DNA from: Pseudomonadales bacterium | GTDB taxonomy: Bacteria > Pseudomonadota > Gammaproteobacteria > Pseudomonadales > Azotimanducaceae | NCBI GenBank assembly: GCA_023300545.1 | Contig: JALZVT010000044.1 | Span: 1-64,000, forward strand | DNA length: 64,000 nucleotides | Direction: 5' to 3' | Part shown: one piece after another, positions 59,333 through 64,000 of the stretch | How positions within the stretch are numbered: position 1 is the first letter of the stretch | Layout: each line of letters opens with the position of its first letter | Translations under genes and position numbers: made by a program | The notes under the pieces: generated by a model | What the model was told of the DNA's origin: nothing | Databases searched by the model: none | What the model saw: only the letters and a program-made list of their open reading frames with translations

Positions 59333-60004
59333 TTAAGTCGCGGCATCGAGCACTCTCTCGCCCTTAAATTTCTGACACACCGCAAAGACTTCTCGCGATT
59401 CTGAGCGGGATGCCTTGGGCTTGGCGAGCTGGCATTTACCGAAGTATAGACGCTGTGTCTTTAACCAGTCGTCTACGCCCTCTCCCTGGAACATTTTGAC
59501 CACCAAATGGCCGCCACGTTTCAGATACATGGTCGCTGACTCAGAGGCCAACTCGGCCAAATGCATAGATGCAGCCTGATCAGCGGCCCGTATACCCGTG
59601 ATGTTGGGGGCCATATCCGAGATTACAAGGTCGCAAAGCGGCTCGCCGCCCGCCGCTGCCGCCAGTTCCTCAGCGATTTTGGCGTCAATTTCTGGCGTTC
59701 CGGCCTCACCCTCGATCACGGTCACCGACGAAGGCGCTGTGATCGGCCGAAAATCCACTGCAATAACCCGCCCGGAGTTGGCTTTATTGGCGACTCGATC
59801 AGCCACATAACGCGTCCAGCCACCCGGCGCTGCGCCCAACTCAAGCACGATCATGCCCGGACGTAGCATCCGGAAGCGCTGATCCATCTGCTCAAGCTTA
59901 AAATGCGCCCGTGACACCAAGCCTTCGTTCGCCGCGCGGCGGGCAAACACATCTTTCTTTTGCCGGGTCATCCACTGATTGGAGCTTTTGCTGCGTTTGG
60001 CCAT
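59333..60004 (-). CDS. rlmE: 23S rRNA 2'-O-methyltransferase (U2552)
   Basis: FtsJ/RrmJ heat-shock methyltransferase that methylates the ribose of U2552 in 23S. The 223 residues contain SRAHFKLEQMD, the SAM loop VLELGAAPGGWTRYV, DLVISDMAPNITG and HLVVKMFQGEG, which supply the K-D-K-E tetrad. It is 165 bp upstream of ftsH on the same strand, the usual pair. Confidence 0.97.
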   Translation of the reverse strand: MAKRSKSSNQWMTRQKKDVFARRAANEGLVSRAHFKLEQMDQRFRMLRPGMIVLELGAAPGGWTRYVADRVANKANSGRVIAVDFRPITAPSSVTVIEGEAGTPEIDAKIAEELAAAAGGEPLCDLVISDMAPNITGIRAADQAASMHLAELASESATMYLKRGGHLVVKMFQGEGVDDWLKTQRLYFGKCQLAKPKASRSESREVFAVCQKFKGERVLDAAT

Positions 60005-60057
60005 CGGGGTGCTCGAAAAGAAGGGACTAGTGTGGGTGAATCACGGACAATAGCCGA

Positions 60058-60363
60058 ATGTTAGATTCAGCTACCCGTAAACGTCTGCGCGCTCTCGCGC
60101 ATCATCTCGCCCCCGTCATCAGCATTGGTGACGGCGGTGTCTCGTCGGGCGTGGTTGAAGAGACCAACCGCGCACTCCGTGACCACGAGCTTATCAAAAT
60201 AAAGATTCACGCCGAAGACCGTGATGATCGACGTGCCCTGGGCGAAGCCCTGTGCGCAGAGACCGGCGCGGTACAGGTGCAAAAAATTGGCAAGACCATG
60301 GTGATCTACCGCGCCAATCCAGATGCGAATCCGAAGCTGTCGAACGTGGCGCGTGGGAAGTAA
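60058..60363 (+). CDS. yhbY: YhbY-like CRM-domain RNA-binding protein
   Basis: A 101-residue single CRM domain protein associated with pre-50S particles. The conserved sequence is RKRLRALAHHLAPVISIGDGG, followed by the GxxG-like IGKTMVIYR. It is divergent from rlmE with 53 bp between and convergent with greA. Confidence 0.93.
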   Translation: MLDSATRKRLRALAHHLAPVISIGDGGVSSGVVEETNRALRDHELIKIKIHAEDRDDRRALGEALCAETGAVQVQKIGKTMVIYRANPDANPKLSNVARGK

Positions 60364-60429
60364 GCAGGCAGAGTGAAAACGGGCGTGAGAAGCGCCGGCG
60401 GTGCCTATAAACGGTTTCTGAACCTTCCG

Positions 60430-60903
60430 TTAAATGTACTTCACCTTATCGATCTCATATTCGATTTCGCCGTTCGGCGTATGCACGCTCACAACGTCAC
60501 CCTCTTCCTTGCCAATCAGCGCTCGCGCAACCGGTGACATCACAGAGATTTTGTTGATCTTAATACTGGCTTCGTCTTCACCCACAATTTTGTAGGTGAT
60601 CGCGGTGTCGTCTTCGAGATTCAACAGATCAACCGTCACCCCAAAGATCACCTTGCCTGAGACGGGCACCTTGCTCAGATCAATCACCTGGGCGTCAGCA
60701 AGCTTGCCTTCTATCTCGGTGATGCGACCTTCCGCGAAGCTCTGTTGTTCGCGGGCGGCATGGTACTCAGCATTCTCTTTAAGATCGCCGTGCTCGCGCG
60801 CCTCAGCGATCGCCTGAATAATTCGCGGGCGATCAACCGACTTAAGCTGCTTTAGTTCGTCGCGGAGGGCCTGCTCGCCCTCGACTGTCATGGGTATTGC
60901 CAC
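60430..60903 (-). CDS. greA: Transcription elongation factor GreA
   Basis: Stimulates RNA cleavage in backtracked RNA polymerase. The 157 residues form the coiled-coil domain ([19 protein letters not shown], tip [20 protein letters not shown] with the acids that reach the active site) and the C-terminal FKBP-like globular domain. The start is a GTG at 60903 or an ATG at 60891. It follows carB by 12 bp. DksA, which uses the same channel, is also in this window. Confidence 0.97.
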   Translation of the reverse strand: MAIPMTVEGEQALRDELKQLKSVDRPRIIQAIAEAREHGDLKENAEYHAAREQQSFAEGRITEIEGKLADAQVIDLSKVPVSGKVIFGVTVDLLNLEDDTAITYKIVGEDEASIKINKISVMSPVARALIGKEEGDVVSVHTPNGEIEYEIDKVKYI

Positions 60904-60915
60904 TGAAGTTCTCGA

Positions 60916-63900
60916 TTAGCTCGCGTGCAGGGTTTGCAGGCGGCGGACACCACTGGTGTGCTTGTAGCGTAGCGCTATGGCGATGGCTTCGCCACCCGTG
61001 AGCGTCGTTGTGTAGCAAACCTTATACTGTAGAGCCAGCCGACGAATGATCGCGGAGTCTTCGATCGCCTTGCGCCCTTCGGTGGTGTTGATAATAAGGT
61101 CAATATTGCCGTTCTTGATGAGATCAGAAATATCCGGGCGACCTTCTGTCACCTTATGTACTGATTCAACCTCAATGCCCGACTCTCGCAACACACGGGC
61201 GGTGCCACGAGTTGCCACAATCGAAAAGCCTTGCTCGATGAGGCTGTGCGCTACTCTCGACACACCCATTTTATCCGACTCTTTAACGCTGATCAGCGCG
61301 CGCCCGCCTTCGGGCAAGATCAGGCTGGCACCCAGAGACGCTTTGGCAAAGGCCTCCCCAAAGGTATCGCCAACACCCATTACTTCACCGGTAGACTTCA
61401 TTTCCGGCCCAAGAATAGGGTCGACACCAGGGAATTTCGAAAACGGGAACACCGATTCTTTAACGCTAACGTGGGTTGGGATGATCTCTTCAGTGAACCC
61501 CTGCTCTTCGAGCGTAACGCCGGCCATGCAGCGCGCGGCAATCTTTGCGAGCGACTTGCCGATAGTTTTTGACACAAACGGCACGGTTCGCGATGCTCGA
61601 GGGTTAACCTCAATCACATAAATTTTGTTGTCCTGCACCGCCATTTGCACGTTCATCAAACCGATAACGCTCAACTCAACCGCCATAGCGATCACCTGGC
61701 GACGAATCTCGTTCTGCACATCATCGGTTAACGTGTAGGGCGGCAATGAACAGGCACTGTCACCCGAGTGCACGCCCGCCTGTTCGATGTGCTGCATGAT
61801 CGCGCCAATCACCACCTGCTTACCGTCGCTAACCGCATCGATATCGACCTCAACCGCCTGATCAAGAAAGCGATCGAGCAACACAGGCGACGAGTTAGAT
61901 ACGTCAACCGCAGTCTTCATGTAGCGCGACAGCTCTTCGTCAGAATAGACAATCTCCATGGCACGCCCACCAAGAACATAAGACGGGCGAACAACAAGCG
62001 GATAACCAATTTCGGCAGCGCCCCTGAGGCCACTTTCGAGATCTGTTGCGGTGCGATTGTCAGGCTGGAGCAGACCTAGCTTTTGCAGCACCCCTTGAAA
62101 ACGTTCGCGGTCTTCCGCGCGATCGATGGCATCAGCGTCGGTACCAATAATGGGGACGCCATAGGCTTCCAGCGCTTCAACCAGTTTCAGCGGTGTCTGC
62201 CCACCAAACTGCACAATCATGCCTTTCGGCTTTTCGATATCAACAATGGCCAGCACATCTTCTAGCGTGACCGGCTCAAAATACAGCCGGTCGGAAGTGT
62301 CGTAATCGGTTGAAACGGTTTCAGGGTTACAGTTGACCATAATAGTCTCGTAACCGTCTTCGCGCATCGCGAGTGCTGCGTGCACACAGCAGTAATCAAA
62401 CTCAATGCCTTGCCCGATGCGGTTGGGTCCGCCGCCCAGAACCATGATCTTGTCTCGATCCGTGGGTTCCGATTCGCACTCTTCTTCATAGGTGGAATAA
62501 AGATAGGCGGTAGCGGAGGGAAACTCTGCAGCGCAGGTGTCTACCCGCTTATACACGGGGCGAATGTCATGAGCTTGGCGAGCCTCGCGCACCGTTGTCT
62601 CATCAGCCTTAAGCAGTTCAGCCAAGCGTAAATCGGAAAAACCACGCTGCTTTAGCTGCATCCATTCATACGCCGTGAGATCGCCCGCGGCACCGCCACG
62701 CAGTTGCTCTTCGCGCTTGATGAGATCTTCGATCTGAACCAGATACCAAGGATCAATCCCTGAGTACTCAAAGATTTCGTCAACGCTCATGCCGGCACGA
62801 AACGCGTCACCGACATACCACAACCGTTCTGCTCCGGCGTAGGTGAGTTCACGAATCAACGCACTGCGATCTTCACGGCTGTTTATCGCAAGAATTTCGT
62901 TAAAGCCGCTGCGCCCGGTTTCAATACCACGCATGGCCTTATGCAGCGATTCTTGAAACGTCCGACCAATCGCCATCACTTCGCCAACGCTTTTCATTTG
63001 CGTTGTCAGTCGACCATCAGCCTGAGGGAATTTCTCAAACGTAAAACGCGGTATTTTGGTAACGACGTAATCGATGCTGGGTTCAAACGACACCGGCGTC
63101 ACACCCGTAATGTCATTCGTCAGTTCATCCAGCGTGTAACCAACCGCCAGCTTCGCTGCTACCTTTGCAATCGGAAAACCCGTTGCCTTAGAGGCCAACG
63201 CAGAAGAGCGCGATACCCGCGGATTCATTTCAATAACAACCATTCGCCCGGTATCAGGGCAAATGCCGAACTGCACGTTCGAACCACCGGTCTCGACACC
63301 AATTTCGCGCAGAACATCAATCGATGCATTACGCATGATCTGATATTCCTTATCGGTCAGGGTTTGCGCGGGTGCAACTGTAATACTGTCGCCCGTGTGC
63401 ACACCCATCGGATCAAAGTTTTCGATCGCGCAAATAATGATGCAGTTGTCCGCCTTGTCGCGCACCACCTCCATCTCAAATTCTTTCCAACCAATCAGCG
63501 ACTCGTCGATCAGCAACTCGTTGGTCGGTGATAAGTCGAGCCCGCGCTCGCAAATCTCAATAAATTCTTCGCTGTTGTACGCAACACCACCACCACTGCC
63601 GCCCATGGTGAAGCTCGGACGAATGATGCAGGGCCAGCCCAACGCAGCTTGCTTTTGTAACGCTTCTTCCAACGAGTGGGCAATGGCTGACCGTGGTGTC
63701 GCAAGACCAATGCGCTTCATTGCACGGTCAAATCGCTCGCGATCTTCCGCCTTATCAATAGCGTCTTGTTTCGCCCCAATCAGCTCAACATTGTATTTTT
63801 CAAGGACGCCTTCACGCACCAGATCCAGCGCGCAGTTCAGCGCGGTCTGGCCACCCATGGTGGGCAACAGAGCTTCTGGTTTTTCTTTGGCAATGATTTT

Positions 63901-64000
63901 TTCAACAGTGCGCCACTCAACCGGCTCAATGTAAGTGGCGTCCGCCATCGCCGGGTCGGTCATGATCGTTGCAGGGTTGGAGTTGACCAACACCACACGA
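60916..64000 (-). CDS. carB: Carbamoyl phosphate synthase large subunit (N-terminus outside window)
   Basis: Makes carbamoyl phosphate for arginine and pyrimidines with CarA. About 1027 residues are present; compared with E. coli (1073) the first ~42 are cut off by the window end, since the frame runs to the last bases in [16 protein letters not shown]. Both ATP-grasp halves are seen ([18 protein letters not shown] and [17 protein letters not shown]), with the oligomerisation region between them and the allosteric C-terminal domain ([15 protein letters not shown]). carA should lie beyond the window. Confidence 0.97.
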   Translation of the reverse strand, partial: RVVLVNSNPATIMTDPAMADATYIEPVEWRTVEKIIAKEKPEALLPTMGGQTALNCALDLVREGVLEKYNVELIGAKQDAIDKAEDRERFDRAMKRIGLATPRSAIAHSLEEALQKQAALGWPCIIRPSFTMGGSGGGVAYNSEEFIEICERGLDLSPTNELLIDESLIGWKEFEMEVVRDKADNCIIICAIENFDPMGVHTGDSITVAPAQTLTDKEYQIMRNASIDVLREIGVETGGSNVQFGICPDTGRMVVIEMNPRVSRSSALASKATGFPIAKVAAKLAVGYTLDELTNDITGVTPVSFEPSIDYVVTKIPRFTFEKFPQADGRLTTQMKSVGEVMAIGRTFQESLHKAMRGIETGRSGFNEILAINSREDRSALIRELTYAGAERLWYVGDAFRAGMSVDEIFEYSGIDPWYLVQIEDLIKREEQLRGGAAGDLTAYEWMQLKQRGFSDLRLAELLKADETTVREARQAHDIRPVYKRVDTCAAEFPSATAYLYSTYEEECESEPTDRDKIMVLGGGPNRIGQGIEFDYCCVHAALAMREDGYETIMVNCNPETVSTDYDTSDRLYFEPVTLEDVLAIVDIEKPKGMIVQFGGQTPLKLVEALEAYGVPIIGTDADAIDRAEDRERFQGVLQKLGLLQPDNRTATDLESGLRGAAEIGYPLVVRPSYVLGGRAMEIVYSDEELSRYMKTAVDVSNSSPVLLDRFLDQAVEVDIDAVSDGKQVVIGAIMQHIEQAGVHSGDSACSLPPYTLTDDVQNEIRRQVIAMAVELSVIGLMNVQMAVQDNKIYVIEVNPRASRTVPFVSKTIGKSLAKIAARCMAGVTLEEQGFTEEIIPTHVSVKESVFPFSKFPGVDPILGPEMKSTGEVMGVGDTFGEAFAKASLGASLILPEGGRALISVKESDKMGVSRVAHSLIEQGFSIVATRGTARVLRESGIEVESVHKVTEGRPDISDLIKNGNIDLIINTTEGRKAIEDSAIIRRLALQYKVCYTTTLTGGEAIAIALRYKHTSGVRRLQTLHAS

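Overview
This window is a stretch of a gammaproteobacterial chromosome. The evidence is the rRNA operon type, the dksA-gluQ pair, the greA/ftsH/glmM/secG and rimP-nusA-infB-rbfA-truB-rpsO-pnp series, and the sequences of the housekeeping proteins. As far as I remember the gene order of Pseudomonas aeruginosa, two blocks are nearly collinear with it: rrn-tyrS-M23 peptidase-anmK-erpA-bactofilin-DUF6776, and dksA-gluQ-cbrB-pcnB-panB-panC-pgi-acs ... pnp ... carB. A free-living relative of the Pseudomonadales/Cellvibrionales is therefore likely. I cannot name the genus. No phage, insertion sequence or CRISPR array is visible.

Layout. 1-4938: an rRNA operon on the minus strand (partial 23S, tRNA-Ala, tRNA-Ile, 16S), with its leader, boxA copies, an 18-bp 16S processing stem and a good promoter. 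4939-13764: tyrS, a murein M23 peptidase, anmK, a membrane GGDEF-EAL protein, and the erpA / bactofilin / DUF6776 group. 14010-20767: CLC transporter, hemL, adenosine kinase, a TfoX C-terminal protein, sfsA and an aminotransferase. 20943-24334: dksA with a long histone-H1-like head, gluQ, and a CbrB-type regulator that has lost its receiver acids and sigma-54 loop. 24335-24943 is a non-coding gap with several strong hairpins, at the place where Pseudomonas carries the crcZ RNA. 24944-35355: pcnB with a Gly/Arg/Asn-rich tail, a deoxynucleoside kinase, panB, panC, pgi, acs, a DUF3089 hydrolase, a secreted protein and an SDR, mostly with 4-bp overlaps or short gaps. 35366-37894: a GAF-like/HTH regulator, an ECF sigma factor with no neighbouring anti-sigma gene, and a second secreted protein related to the first.

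37939-64000 is almost entirely minus strand and runs, in transcription order, carB (cut by the window end), greA, rlmE, ftsH, folP, glmM, tpiA, secG, tRNA-Leu, a 1937-residue secreted protein, initiator tRNA, rimP, nusA, infB, rbfA, truB, rpsO and pnp, closing with an intrinsic terminator. yhbY lies on the other strand. The large protein fuses a PQQ-type sugar dehydrogenase propeller, a diheme cytochrome region and six beta-sandwich-like modules. It sits between two tRNA genes that are close together in Pseudomonas and E. coli.

Most genes serve core processes: translation and RNA turnover, cell wall precursor and recycling (glmM, anmK, M23, bactofilin), CoA and acetyl-CoA supply (panB, panC, acs), and folate, heme and pyrimidine steps. 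The points most worth a second look are the degenerate CbrB with the structured gap next to it, the large dehydrogenase-cytochrome fusion, the tailed DksA and PcnB, and the sigma/regulator island between acs and pnp.
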